Assembly (NCBI GenBank): GCA_018657385.1
Contig: JABHXF010000059.1
Coordinates: 1 to 54,539 of the forward strand
DNA: 54,539 bases
Reading direction: 5' to 3'
Origin: Candidatus Woesearchaeota archaeon
Lineage (GTDB): Archaea > Nanobdellota > Nanobdellia > Woesearchaeales > DSVV01
Below the pieces are notes generated by a model, which was not told the DNA's origin, did not search any database, and saw only the letters and a program-made list of their open reading frames with translations. Both the position numbers and the translations under genes were made by a program. The first letter of the stretch is position 1. Every line of letters begins with the position of its first letter. Positions 41,796 through 51,478 of the stretch are shown here, one piece after another.

Positions 41796-42539
41796 TTAAG
41801 ATTCACAATTATCCCACATATGTTTCCAAAAAGTTCTATAACCATCTGCTAATAATTTATTCTTTAGAACAAATAGAATTGGTTCTTCAAATAATTGTCC
41901 AGGTTTAGCACCTACAAAAGTAACAACATAATCCCCGAATATATCTACCATTGTATTGCTTGAATATTCTTTAGGTAAAAACTTGTATGGCTTACCAACT
42001 AATTTTAAGATTTCAGGTTTTTCTGTTTTAACTTCATGATCAAAGATATGATAAAACTTAATACCAATTTTTTTTCTTTCTCTATCAAAATGCTTAAGAT
42101 AATGTTTTAACCTTGGGTCTAACCAGGCCGCTTTTGCTCCAATAAAATAAACAGGTTGTTTTTGTTCTAAAATTAACTGGAGATAATTTTTAAAACCTTC
42201 AACTCCTCTAAATATATGTGCTTCTGCTTCTGCTTCAACTGCTTTATGCAATTTTTTCATATCAGGAAGAAAAGATTCTAAAGCTACTTCTTTTTCCTTT
42301 AAAATATCTTTTAACCTTTCTGGAGAAATTCCCTTAAACAAACGTTCACCTTTAGTAAATGTTTCAGAAGCTAGACCCTTTTCAATTAATTTGTTTAAAG
42401 CATCATAAACATTTCTTCTATGAACACTAGATTTAATAGATATATTGTTAGTATTAGACTCTCCTAAATAGAGTAAAGCTTCATACACTCTTGATTCATT
42501 CAATGTAAGACCTATTTTTTGAAGTATTTCTTGATACAT
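41796..42539 (-). CDS. TrmB-family transcription regulator
   Basis: 247 residues from the ATG at 42539. TATA TTTTATATATTTC lies just over 25 bases upstream, and the longer in-frame extension to 42842 is mostly hydrophobic nonsense crossing the promoter region. The N-terminal winged HTH is typical (LQKIGLTLNESRVYEALLYL, then SVHRRNVYDALNKLIEKGLA), followed by a linker helix and the effector-like domain (AHIFRGVEGFKNYLQLILEQ). TrmB proteins usually sense sugars. The divergent small-protein operon and two matching operators (42584-42638) suggest it controls both itself and that operon. Confidence 0.88.
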   Translation of the reverse strand: MYQEILQKIGLTLNESRVYEALLYLGESNTNNISIKSSVHRRNVYDALNKLIEKGLASETFTKGERLFKGISPERLKDILKEKEVALESFLPDMKKLHKAVEAEAEAHIFRGVEGFKNYLQLILEQKQPVYFIGAKAAWLDPRLKHYLKHFDRERKKIGIKFYHIFDHEVKTEKPEILKLVGKPYKFLPKEYSSNTMVDIFGDYVVTFVGAKPGQLFEEPILFVLKNKLLADGYRTFWKHMWDNCES

Positions 42540-42583
42540 ATTATAGCTAGAATACATTGAAATATATAAAACTTTCGCATTTT

Positions 42584-42638
42584 GGTGGTACTTACCACCC
42601 CAAAGGTTTATATAGCCAGGCACTAGTAGTACCACTAG
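42584..42638. promoter_or_regulatory. Paired palindromic operators around a TATA box
   Basis: Site 1, GGTGGTACTTACCACC (42584-42599), is perfectly palindromic. Site 2, CTAGTAGTACCACTAG (42623-42638), is palindromic at 14 of 16 positions, and both hold GTGGTACT on one strand. The rightward TATA box TTTATATA (42607-42614) lies between them, and site 2 falls at the predicted start. A bound dimer would block both divergent promoters. Confidence 0.7.
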
Positions 42639-42693
42639 ACAATAATAAAAAGAGGTTTTATCTCTTTCCAGAAAAAAGAGAAAGGGTGCAAAA

Positions 42694-42792
42694 ATGGAAG
42701 GAAAAGCAAGCATGGTGTTTGAAAAACAAGAGGAAATCAACTGGAAAGGAATTATGATCATGGCTGTAATAACAATATTATGGGTAATGTAG
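42694..42792 (+). CDS. 32-residue tail-anchored microprotein
   Basis: 32 residues: a charged half (MEGKASMVFEKQEEINWKG) and a C-terminal hydrophobic segment (IMIMAVITILWVM) ending at the stop. SD AAAGGGTG lies 6 bases before the ATG, and the next gene's SD overlaps this stop. It resembles in length and layout the 32-residue frame at 49247. First gene of the operon facing TrmB. Confidence 0.6.
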   Translation: MEGKASMVFEKQEEINWKGIMIMAVITILWVM

Positions 42793-42803
42793 GTGAAAAG
42801 AAA

Positions 42804-43166
42804 ATGGATATAGTAAAAAAATACAATTGTGAAGAAATTCAAGAATTAGAAGAGAAATTGTTTAATCTTTATAGAATTGAGGTTGATAGAGGATTTGAAG
42901 AGCTAAAAGAAAATGAGAGAGTTAATTTTGCTTTTCATAGTTGTGTAATGGATTTAGTTTGGGATTATTTAATAACAAGAAAAGAAGGTGAAATTTCAAT
43001 TGAGAAAAAAAGTATTCCGCAAAAAACAGATTACAATATTCCAGGCAAACCAGTTGTTGCAGGACATCCAATGGGAATTTATGAACTAAACAGAGAAAGA
43101 TTCTATTCAGAATTAGGAAATAATCTAGAAAGATGGAGAATTGCATATAATGCATTTACAAGGTGA
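42804..43166 (+). CDS. Hypothetical protein, 120 residues
   Basis: Not recognised. The start is the ATG at 42804 behind GTAGGTGA; an in-frame ATG at 42780 lies inside the preceding microprotein. Soluble and charged (EEIQELEEKLFNLYRIEVDR; AFHSCVMDLVWDYLITRKEG), ending HPMGIYELNRERFYSELG. It overlaps the next gene's SD, so the three genes facing TrmB form one operon. Confidence 0.7.
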   Translation: MDIVKKYNCEEIQELEEKLFNLYRIEVDRGFEELKENERVNFAFHSCVMDLVWDYLITRKEGEISIEKKSIPQKTDYNIPGKPVVAGHPMGIYELNRERFYSELGNNLERWRIAYNAFTR

Positions 43167-43174
43167 GAAACAAA

Positions 43175-43954
43175 ATGACATTAATAAAAAGAATTAAAGA
43201 ATTGAGAGCAAAATATAAAGTAGCAACAGCAATCATGGATGGAGTTACTGCTTTTACTGCTGTTAATGCAGGAGCAGTTGCTCTAGAAGAATTTGTACAG
43301 CCACAGCAACAAATAGTTGAAACAATAACTGATGCAGTTGTTCCATCAGCACAGGCTGATTACTTTGATGGATGCAGAGGACCAAACATGTTTCAGTTAG
43401 ATCAAAGAATAACTTTAAGTGAAACACCTAGTTATACATTATTACCAAAGATTTTTGTTGACAATAATGAAGATGGACATGGTTTTTTTGGTGTAACACC
43501 TTTTATGTATACACCTGGACAAAAACCAGCTGTTGGAGTTGGAGCAGGAATGTTTGTTGATCTCAACGAATATGTTAAAATACTTGGAGTTGTACCAGTT
43601 GTTTACAATGCAGAAGGTGAAGCAGTTAATGTTAATCCAACTGTGTATGCAACAATTATGGCTGGAAAGGTTTTGATTGATCCAAGAGTTAGTTATTTAG
43701 CAAGTTTTGCTAAAGGAGATGTTACACATAATTTAGCATTTGGAACAACATTAGGGGTAATGATAAATAATGTAATAGTTGGTGGAGATATTGAAACTGG
43801 AATAGACCCATCAAATGCACAATCAAAACAACTTGAAAAAAACTTAAAGTATGGTGGAATAATTAGAGTTGATTTAGATGCACAACATAAGAATTGGGTA
43901 CAAGCATACTTTAACAATAATTCATTAAGTGTTGGATTTAGAGCTAATTTTTAA
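43175..43954 (+). CDS. Hypothetical exported strand-rich protein, 259 residues
   Basis: Not recognised. The start is the ATG at 43175; the GTG at 43163 belongs to the SD AGGTGAG. A weak signal-like helix lies at about 18-38 (AIMDGVTAFTAVNAGAVALE), then a region with alternating hydrophobic residues, many Gly and Asn, and a C-terminal Phe (SVGFRANF), reminiscent of beta-barrel or beta-sandwich surface proteins. An outer-membrane porin would be unexpected in an archaeon, so this resemblance is only descriptive. Last gene of the TrmB-facing operon. Confidence 0.65.
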   Translation: MTLIKRIKELRAKYKVATAIMDGVTAFTAVNAGAVALEEFVQPQQQIVETITDAVVPSAQADYFDGCRGPNMFQLDQRITLSETPSYTLLPKIFVDNNEDGHGFFGVTPFMYTPGQKPAVGVGAGMFVDLNEYVKILGVVPVVYNAEGEAVNVNPTVYATIMAGKVLIDPRVSYLASFAKGDVTHNLAFGTTLGVMINNVIVGGDIETGIDPSNAQSKQLEKNLKYGGIIRVDLDAQHKNWVQAYFNNNSLSVGFRANF

Positions 43955-43974
43955 TTTCTTTTTTATTTATTCAA

Positions 43975-44952
43975 TCAAACAATCCCTGGCATGAACCTCA
44001 TCTTATGTGGTTGGTATAAGGGAATAAGTTCAATTTGTTGTATAAGTAATGCAAACTTTTGTCTAATTTCAAGTTCTATTTTCCTTACTTGTTTTTGATC
44101 TTGTGTTTCAATAGTTATTTCCATATCCCATTCACCAATAGTTTTTACAAGGCTGAATACATTTGAATTGAATTTAAGGTAATTTACTAATTCATTCTCC
44201 AAAACTGACGAGATATTATGGAACTTAATTAATATTAAAACAGGAGTATAATTTATAGATTGCAAATTGATTAATGGTTTATAACCAAGTATTATCTGCT
44301 TATTTTCCAAAGATTTAATCCTATTGATTATTGTTTTAGGAGTAACATTTAATGAATTAGAGATTTCAACAGAACTTTTTCTTGCATCTTCAGAGAGGTT
44401 TTTTAAAATAACTAAATCAATCTCATCTAAAATTTCTGGTATTCTATCCCCACCAACAAACAACTCATTGTTTGCTGGTTTAACAGAAAGATATTTTCTG
44501 CCAAAATTTCTTAATATAATAGTTGTCAATACAGAGAAAGTATTTATTTGTTCAGGAAACTGTTCAATAATGCTTCTAAGGTGTTTATTAAATTGTGAAA
44601 CATTGCTTGCAAAAAAAGTACAAATAACATCATATCTGCCACCACATGAAGATACCCAAGATGAATAAGGATCAGAAATTAAATATTTAATAAATTCATC
44701 AAGTTTTTTCTCATTAACATAACTTACTTTAAAATAAACTCTAAAATTAAGAATATCTAATTTAGAATAATCAATAATAGTATAAAAACTTTTGATAATA
44801 TCTCTTTTTTTTAATCTGTCAACAATAAAACTAACTTGCTGTTGACTTTTTTTTAATCTTTTACCTATCAAAGAAAAAGGCATTCTTGCGTTTTGATCTA
44901 ATAAAGCAAGTATTTTCTTTTCATTTACATTTAATTTATTGTTTTTCGGCAT
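43975..44952 (-). CDS. Tandem Lrp/AsnC-type regulator
   Basis: 325 residues made of two Lrp/AsnC units. The first HTH is KLNVNEKKILALLDQNARMP through FSLIGKRLKKSQQQVSFIVD; the second is EILDEIDLVILKNLSEDARK through SVEISNSLNVTPKTIINRIK. Each is followed by an effector-like domain (SSCGGRYDVICTFFASN; LVKTIGEWDMEITIETQDQK). Standard family members are half this size and dimerise; here the dimer is fused, as seen in some archaea. Leftward and convergent with the 259-residue gene. Confidence 0.85.
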   Translation of the reverse strand: MPKNNKLNVNEKKILALLDQNARMPFSLIGKRLKKSQQQVSFIVDRLKKRDIIKSFYTIIDYSKLDILNFRVYFKVSYVNEKKLDEFIKYLISDPYSSWVSSCGGRYDVICTFFASNVSQFNKHLRSIIEQFPEQINTFSVLTTIILRNFGRKYLSVKPANNELFVGGDRIPEILDEIDLVILKNLSEDARKSSVEISNSLNVTPKTIINRIKSLENKQIILGYKPLINLQSINYTPVLILIKFHNISSVLENELVNYLKFNSNVFSLVKTIGEWDMEITIETQDQKQVRKIELEIRQKFALLIQQIELIPLYQPHKMRFMPGIV

Positions 44953-45087
44953 ATTATTGTAGAAATGTAATTACGATATATAAATCTTACGATAATACAA
45001 CAAAAATAGCACTATAGTTATATATATTTGTCATGTTTATATATAGATAGTAAAAATAACTAATTAAACTATTTTTTAGTAAAATTA

Positions 45088-46026
45088 ATGGCAATACACA
45101 CAAAATTAGAATTGCATGATGCAATATACATTGGAGAACAGTTCGGACTAGATGTTAAATCATCAGGACCTATAAAAGAAGGGTTAAGAAACTCAAGCTA
45201 TCTTCTAGAAACACATGGTATAAGTAGATATATCCTTAGAATTTGTGAAGGCAAAACTCAAGAACAAGCAAAAAATTTAGTCGAGTTAATAGAATACTTA
45301 TTTGATAATGGATTCCCAAGCCAAGAACCTGTTCGTGCTAGTAATGGTAGCCAAGTAAATCATGAAGGAAAACCAGTAATCATGCTTAAATACATAGAAG
45401 GTAATACTATAAAAGATTTAACCACAAAGCAGTTAGATCAACTAGGTCAATGTATTGCAAAAATGCATATGATAAGTACACCTGAATTTTTATCACAACA
45501 ACATCCCTTTGGTTTTGAAGCATACAAAAAGATAATAAGAAGTATAGATAGTGATTATATTGGTTGGTTCAACCAAAAAAAAGAATATTTTGAAAGAACC
45601 ATTCCAGATGACCTACCTAAAGGTATTATCCATGGTGATTTATGGTATGACAATGCAATATATCATGAAGATAATCTAGCAGGAATAATTGACTTTGAAA
45701 GTGGCCATCAGGGTAATTGTATATTTGATATTGGACAAACTATAATTGGAACATGTAGAATGAATGGATCATTAGATTATAATAAAGCTAAAGCATTAGT
45801 AGATGGTTATCAAAAAGTTAGACCACTAGAAGATACAGAAAAAGAATTATTAAAAACAGCAGCAGCACATGCAGCAGCAGTTATCTCAATATGGAGATTC
45901 CATTATTTCAGTTTACAAAATGGTAATGGAGTAAGTGAAATGTATCTTGATGCAGTTAATCTATCTGAAAGATTAAATACACTTGAAAACAAAAAGTTTA
46001 TGAATGTTGTATTTGGTTATAATTAA
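45088..46026 (+). CDS. APH/ThrB-like small-molecule kinase
   Basis: 312 residues of the aminoglycoside-phosphotransferase-like kinase fold. The catalytic loop is IIHGDLWYDN (His182, Asp184, Asn189) and the metal-binding IIDFES (Asp202). The N-lobe has GLRNSSYLLET and YILRICEG. Similar to homoserine kinase type II and choline/ethanolamine kinase relatives; the substrate cannot be fixed. A HAD phosphatase gene starts right after its stop, so a kinase/phosphatase pair acting on related metabolites is plausible. Confidence 0.83.
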   Translation: MAIHTKLELHDAIYIGEQFGLDVKSSGPIKEGLRNSSYLLETHGISRYILRICEGKTQEQAKNLVELIEYLFDNGFPSQEPVRASNGSQVNHEGKPVIMLKYIEGNTIKDLTTKQLDQLGQCIAKMHMISTPEFLSQQHPFGFEAYKKIIRSIDSDYIGWFNQKKEYFERTIPDDLPKGIIHGDLWYDNAIYHEDNLAGIIDFESGHQGNCIFDIGQTIIGTCRMNGSLDYNKAKALVDGYQKVRPLEDTEKELLKTAAAHAAAVISIWRFHYFSLQNGNGVSEMYLDAVNLSERLNTLENKKFMNVVFGYN

Positions 46027-46027
46027 G

Positions 46028-46609
46028 ATGATCAAAACAATTATTTTTGATTGGGGAGGAGTTTTAGCCCCAGCAGATACAGAAATTGCAGCAAAACAAT
46101 TATCTGATAAGTTTGGCTGTGATTATTCAAAGCTAAAAGAAAAAATAGTAAAATATGAAAAAGAAAATAGTGAAAGTTCTAATGATTCTATGTTCCTTAA
46201 TAAAATAAAATCTGAATTTGGAATTCCAGAAGAAGAAATAATGAAAGCATTAACAGAAATCCATGCTTGGGAAGGATTTGAAATTGCAAAATCACTAATA
46301 GGAAAATTTAAGCTATGTATTCTTTCAGATCAAATGCAATTTAAAGCTGATTATATTAAAAAGAACAATGATTTATCTTTTTTTGATATAGTTTTATTTT
46401 CAAGCGAAATAGGTGCACAAAAACCTTCAGAAAAAGCATTTCAAATTATGTTAGAAAAATTAGAAGAAGCTCCTGAAGAATGTTTGTTTATAGATGATAG
46501 AGAAGTTAATGTTAAGACAGCACAAGGATTAGGTATCAATGTTATTCATTGTGAAGATATTGATTTATTGAAAGAGCAACTTAATGAAGTATTAAAAAAT
46601 AATTCATAA
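46028..46609 (+). CDS. HAD-family hydrolase
   Basis: 193 residues from the ATG at 46028, one base after the kinase stop. HAD motifs: IIFDWGGVL (motif I, Asp nucleophile), CILSDQMQF (motif II), and KPSEKAF with CLFIDDREVNVKTAQ (motifs III and IV). A helical cap lies between I and II. The second Asp of motif I (DxD) is Gly here, as in a HAD subgroup with DxGGV that still contains phosphatases. Haloacid dehalogenase-like or epoxide-hydrolase-N-like members share this pattern. Confidence 0.87.
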   Translation: MIKTIIFDWGGVLAPADTEIAAKQLSDKFGCDYSKLKEKIVKYEKENSESSNDSMFLNKIKSEFGIPEEEIMKALTEIHAWEGFEIAKSLIGKFKLCILSDQMQFKADYIKKNNDLSFFDIVLFSSEIGAQKPSEKAFQIMLEKLEEAPEECLFIDDREVNVKTAQGLGINVIHCEDIDLLKEQLNEVLKNNS

Positions 46610-46628
46610 ACCAAAAATTTAGAATAAT

Positions 46629-47909
<1,281 letters not shown>

Positions 47910-47989
47910 CTAAAGAATTTATTGAGCCTTTATATAGTTTATTAGATTTAGATTAAATAATCACAATATAAAAAAATTAAACAAAAAAA

Positions 47990-48415
47990 TTACATTAACC
48001 ATTTAGCCAAATGATTCATAACAAAACTTGTTAAAGCACATACAAATGTTCCCCATGCAACATCTAGAACAACTAATTTAGCAGGCCAATTATTTAAGGT
48101 AGCAAAGTTTGTTAAGTCATATATAGCATATGAAACAAAACCAAATAATGCACCATATAATAATGCATCTCCACCCCAACCTTGTAACGAAAGTCTTGGT
48201 AAGACAAATATTAATAATCCAATAACCATAACTGCCCAGACACATAGGGCAGCAACAATATTAACCTGCATAGAGCCATCTGCCCTAAAAGCTAAAAGAT
48301 GTTTTACTGTTTTTTGAAAAAAACTACCTATTCCAAATTTTAACCATAATGCATCTACAATAACTAAAAAAATAAAAGTCAAAATAAATATTTTAAGATA
48401 ATTTAAAATTGCCAT
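47990..48415 (-). CDS. DUF2177-family membrane protein
   Basis: 141 residues, about four membrane helices. VIVDALWLKFGIGSFFQKTV, LLYGALFGFVSYAIYDLTNF and VLDVAWGTFVCALTSFVMNH match the DUF2177 family of unknown function, which keeps Asp-Trp pairs in the first and last helices. TATA ATATTTAAAC about 27 bases upstream gives a leaderless start. Divergent from queH with about 75 bases between starts. Confidence 0.85.
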   Translation of the reverse strand: MAILNYLKIFILTFIFLVIVDALWLKFGIGSFFQKTVKHLLAFRADGSMQVNIVAALCVWAVMVIGLLIFVLPRLSLQGWGGDALLYGALFGFVSYAIYDLTNFATLNNWPAKLVVLDVAWGTFVCALTSFVMNHLAKWLM

Positions 48416-48490
48416 ATAATATCAAAAGATTTTGATGTTTAAATATTTTTGGTAAAAAGATTTAAATAGAGAGGAAATAACCATTAAAAT

Positions 48491-49069
48491 ATGAAAAAAC
48501 TATTACTACATACATGCTGTGCTTGTTGTTCAACTGAAGTAATTGAAAGACTAAAGAAAGATTATGATATTACCTTATTCTTCTCTAACTCTAACATATA
48601 TCCGTTTGATGAATATGAAAAAAGACTGAATGAAGCAAAAAGAATTGCTAAAATTATGGAATTAGATTTATATGAAGATGCATTTCAGAGTATTGAATGG
48701 GATATGTTTGTTGCAAATGCAGGATTAGATTCTGAAGATATTGAAAAGAATGAAGAAACAAATTACAAAAAGATGAAAGAAGGAAGCAAAAGATGTGAAC
48801 TTTGTTTTAAATTTAACTTGACAAGAGCTGCAAAGTTTGCAAAAGACTTTAATTTTGATTGTTTTACAACAACATTAACTATTTCTCCACACAAAAATCA
48901 TGAAATGATTAATAAAATAGGAAAAGAGTTAAGCAAAGAACATAAAGTTGAATTTTTAGAATGTGATTTTAAGGAAAATGATGGATTCAAGAAATCCACT
49001 GAATTAAGTAAAAAACATAACCTATATAGACAGAATTATTGTGGATGTAAGTATAGTAAAAGAAACTAA
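48491..49069 (+). CDS. queH: Epoxyqueuosine reductase QueH
   Basis: 192 residues. The QueH/DUF208 family pattern is complete: HTCCACCSTEVIERL at the N-terminus, FFSNSNIYPFDEYEKRL, KRCELCFKFNLTRAAKFA, FTTTLTISPHKNHEMI and YCGCKYS at the C-terminus. The Cys pairs bind an iron-sulfur cluster and a metal. QueH reduces epoxyqueuosine to queuosine in tRNA, the last step of queuosine synthesis in bacteria, and is not needed for archaeosine. TATA GATTTAAATAG about 27 bases upstream gives a leaderless start. Confidence 0.92.
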   Translation: MKKLLLHTCCACCSTEVIERLKKDYDITLFFSNSNIYPFDEYEKRLNEAKRIAKIMELDLYEDAFQSIEWDMFVANAGLDSEDIEKNEETNYKKMKEGSKRCELCFKFNLTRAAKFAKDFNFDCFTTTLTISPHKNHEMINKIGKELSKEHKVEFLECDFKENDGFKKSTELSKKHNLYRQNYCGCKYSKRN

Positions 49070-49246
49070 TTCTGATTATTGTTTAATAGATATATGTACA
49101 AGTTAATTAATAATCCACTTTTTACACACATTATGGAACATATGTTCCAAATATACCCAAAAACATGGAATAAATAGTACAAATCACCATTATTTCTGGA
49201 ATATACATATAAAGATAGAGGTTATTATAGTATGTAGGTGAAGGAA

Positions 49247-49345
49247 ATGGAAAGTGTAAGCATAGAATACAAAATAAGAAAAGGCATTGAAATTAAGCCA
49301 TGGATGATATTAACTGTAATAGTTTTGATATTAACATTATTATAA
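49247..49345 (+). CDS. 32-residue tail-anchored microprotein
   Basis: 32 residues: charged half MESVSIEYKIRKGIEIK, then hydrophobic PWMILTVIVLILTLL to the stop. SD AGGTGAAGG directly precedes the ATG and TATA CATATAAAG lies about 40 bases upstream. Same length and topology as the frame at 42694, although residues differ. Short frames are easily spurious, but the SD and TATA favour a real gene. Confidence 0.55.
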   Translation: MESVSIEYKIRKGIEIKPWMILTVIVLILTLL

Positions 49346-49379
49346 TTAATAATATGAAAGATTAAAATAAATGGAAGGC

Positions 49380-49437
49380 TCAAGAATGTACTCGAGAATC
49401 AAAGATTCTTGATGCATTGTAAATCCAGGAGGGATTT
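49380..49437 (+). promoter_or_regulatory. Leader with SD-masking hairpin
   Basis: AAATCC (49421-49426) pairs with GGATTT (49432-49437) around the loop AGGAG, so the SD AGGAGGG of the next gene is held in the hairpin. Just upstream TCAAGAAT (49380-49387) can pair with ATTCTTGA (49405-49412), or AGAATC (49395-49400) with GATTCT (49404-49409), but not both. Confidence 0.6.
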
Positions 49438-49440
49438 AAA

Positions 49441-50415
49441 ATGATAAAACCAAAAACAGAATTAATAACAAAACATGAACACATACATAAAATAGCTGAT
49501 AAAATATCAAGCAAAGAAATGGACTCAATATTAAAGATACAATCATGTGCACTAAAAGCAATTCATGATTTTATGTATGAAAAAGAAGTATTGCAGCTAA
49601 TGCCAGTTATGCTTTCTACAATAACAGACCCATTATGTCATAGTGTGTATGATGCAAAGATAAAATATATGGAACAAGACCTAATGTTAACTAAAAGTAT
49701 GATCTTACATAAACAAATGGCACTAATGAGTCCAACAAGAAAAGCTATTTACGTTGTAAGTCCAAACATTAGATTAGAAAAAGAACATTGCAGAGATTCA
49801 GGAAGACATTTAATTGAATTTTCACAAGTAGACTTTGAATTCAAAGATGCAAAAAAAGAAGATATTAAAGATTTCATGGAAGACTTAATGATTTCAGTAA
49901 TTACGCGGGTAAAAGAGGATTGCAAAGCAGAATTAGAAGCATTAGGTAGAGTTGGAGATAAAGAATTAACTATTCCAAAAAAACCTTTTACAAGAATTTC
50001 AACAAAAGATGCAATAGCAAAATTTGGAGAAGAACATGAATCAGTATTATCAGAAAAAGCAACTGAACCATTCTGGTTATTAGATCATGAACGTGAATTT
50101 TACGATAAAGAACATGAAGAAAAACCAAGAGTTTATCTAAACTATGATTTAATTTATCCAGAAGGTTTTGGAGAAGGATTAAGTGGAGGAGAAAGAGAAC
50201 ATGAATATGAAAAAATCATTGAAAGAATGATACGAGCAAAAACAAAACCAGAAGCTTATATTGAATATTTAGAATTAGCTAGACATGGAAAGCTTCCAAA
50301 AACAGCAGGTGGTGGTTTAGGAGTTGAAAGATTACTTAGATTCCTAACAGGAAAGAAAGATATTGCAGAAGTATCATTATTTGCCAAAAAAGCAGGAGAA
50401 AAGATTGTGTTTTAA
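49441..50415 (+). CDS. AsnRS-like archaeal asparagine synthetase A-related protein
   Basis: 324 residues, a class II aminoacyl-synthetase core without the anticodon-binding domain. Motif 2 is IRLEKEHCRDSGRHLIEFSQ continuing VDFEF, and motif 3 GGGLGVERLLRFLTG. YPEGFGEGLSGGEREHE is the Asp/Asn-specific flipping region. Such truncated AsnRS paralogues in archaea make asparagine from aspartate and ammonia rather than charging tRNA. The leader hides its SD in a hairpin, so translational control is plausible. An activity other than asparagine synthesis cannot be excluded. Confidence 0.82.
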   Translation: MIKPKTELITKHEHIHKIADKISSKEMDSILKIQSCALKAIHDFMYEKEVLQLMPVMLSTITDPLCHSVYDAKIKYMEQDLMLTKSMILHKQMALMSPTRKAIYVVSPNIRLEKEHCRDSGRHLIEFSQVDFEFKDAKKEDIKDFMEDLMISVITRVKEDCKAELEALGRVGDKELTIPKKPFTRISTKDAIAKFGEEHESVLSEKATEPFWLLDHEREFYDKEHEEKPRVYLNYDLIYPEGFGEGLSGGEREHEYEKIIERMIRAKTKPEAYIEYLELARHGKLPKTAGGGLGVERLLRFLTGKKDIAEVSLFAKKAGEKIVF

Positions 50416-50447
50416 ATTATTAAGAAACAAAAAGAAAATATTGTGCT

Positions 50448-51233
50448 TTAATTTTCAATTTCAACTCTTTCAAAACTAAACTCTGTTTTCTTTTTTTTGC
50501 ATTCATTTTCTAAGAAAGATATAACTTCTTTAAGAAGTTTTTCTCCACTTTTATAATCCTCAGCAACTAATTTAAGTATGTATCCGCCGCCACCAAGATA
50601 TTTGATATTAACTTCTTCATCTATTTTTTCTGCTTCCATTAAAATAGATTTAACAACTTCAACACCATCATCAGCACGAGAAGTTAATAATAATTTACCA
50701 CCCAGATAAATAATTGGAGGCTTAATTCTTTGTTTAATTATCTCTTCAAGTGTTTTTGCAAGATCTTCTCTAATCCCTAAGCTTAATAAAGAAAAATCTT
50801 CCATAACAACTTCTTCAAAACATTCATACAAAGATGCGTATTTTTCAAAAACTTTTTCAGTTACTTCATCATAAAGTTTTCTAAATTCTACTTTTTGATC
50901 TTTAGCAACAAATTCTACAATCTTCTCAGCCATTTGTTCTTGTTTAATTTGAGAAAGTTTCTTTCTTCTTTGACCTTCATTAACTCTTCTCAAACTAACA
51001 TCAATTAATCCACGTTCCTTTTGGATTCTAAGAATAGTACAGATAATTACCTTACCTTCTTTAACATAATCTCTAAGATTTCTAATTCTACCTGGAGAAA
51101 CTTCACTAATGTGCAACATTGCTTTTTTATCATATTCATCTACAGTAACAAAAACAGAATTAAAATGAATATTTGTAACAGTACATTGAACTATTTCTCC
51201 TTCCTTAGGCATTCCAGATCTTCTATATAACAT
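50448..51233 (-). CDS. Translation initiation factor aIF2 subunit alpha
   Basis: 261 residues. An N-terminal S1 domain (GEIVQCTVTNIHFNSVFVTV then KAMLHISEVSPGRIRNLRDY, VKEGKVIICTILRIQKERG), a helical middle and an alpha/beta C-terminal domain (VEVVKSILMEAEKIDEEVNI, KYLGGGGYILKLVAEDYKSG). It is the archaeal/eukaryotic factor that with beta and gamma subunits delivers initiator tRNA. SD GAGGT lies 7 bases before the ATG at 51233. It follows S27e by 59 bases on the same strand, an order common in archaea. Confidence 0.96.
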   Translation of the reverse strand: MLYRRSGMPKEGEIVQCTVTNIHFNSVFVTVDEYDKKAMLHISEVSPGRIRNLRDYVKEGKVIICTILRIQKERGLIDVSLRRVNEGQRRKKLSQIKQEQMAEKIVEFVAKDQKVEFRKLYDEVTEKVFEKYASLYECFEEVVMEDFSLLSLGIREDLAKTLEEIIKQRIKPPIIYLGGKLLLTSRADDGVEVVKSILMEAEKIDEEVNIKYLGGGGYILKLVAEDYKSGEKLLKEVISFLENECKKKKTEFSFERVEIEN

Positions 51234-51292
51234 TTATTAACCTCAATTGATTACGTTGGTAATTAGTAGTGTGTTGTAGACAAACGACTAAC

Positions 51293-51478
51293 TTAATCCA
51301 ATACTTCCAAAATTCTTGCTCTGATTCTACTTTTGCCGCCAGTTGGGCTAACAAGAACTTTATTACATACTAAGCACTTAACTTCTGCTGAACTTTTTCC
51401 AAATGTAATTTGTTCATTTTTACACTTAGGACATCTGATTTTAACAAATCTGCTTGATGGTTCTTTTAATTCTGTCAT
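51293..51478 (-). CDS. rps27e: Ribosomal protein S27e
   Basis: 61 residues from the ATG at 51478, behind GGAGGT; an ATG at 51505 would place the SD inside the gene. The four-Cys zinc site is IRCPKCKNEQ and VKCLVCNKVL, followed by PTGGKSRIRARILEVL. An archaeal/eukaryotic small-subunit protein. First gene of the S27e-aIF2-alpha operon; L44e, often the preceding gene in archaea, is not here. Confidence 0.96.
   Translation of the reverse strand: MTELKEPSSRFVKIRCPKCKNEQITFGKSSAEVKCLVCNKVLVSPTGGKSRIRARILEVLD

Larger units (their letters stand above)
49070..49440. other. Intergenic stretch with a microprotein frame and the leader of the AsnA-like gene
   Basis: It contains TATA-like sequence, the 32-codon frame at 49247-49345, and the hairpins at 49380-49437. 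The first 150 bases are AT-rich with a weak inverted repeat (GGAACATATGTTCC at about 49135) and no gene seen. Confidence 0.5.

Noticed and set aside
42557-42757. 66-codon rightward frame over the TrmB promoter
   Set aside because: It overlaps the operators and TATA box and has no SD; the overlapping 32-codon frame at 42694 has a proper SD.
42540-42842. N-terminal extension of the TrmB protein by about 100 residues
   Set aside because: The extension crosses the TATA boxes, operators and the divergent microprotein gene; a TATA box fits a leaderless start at 42539.
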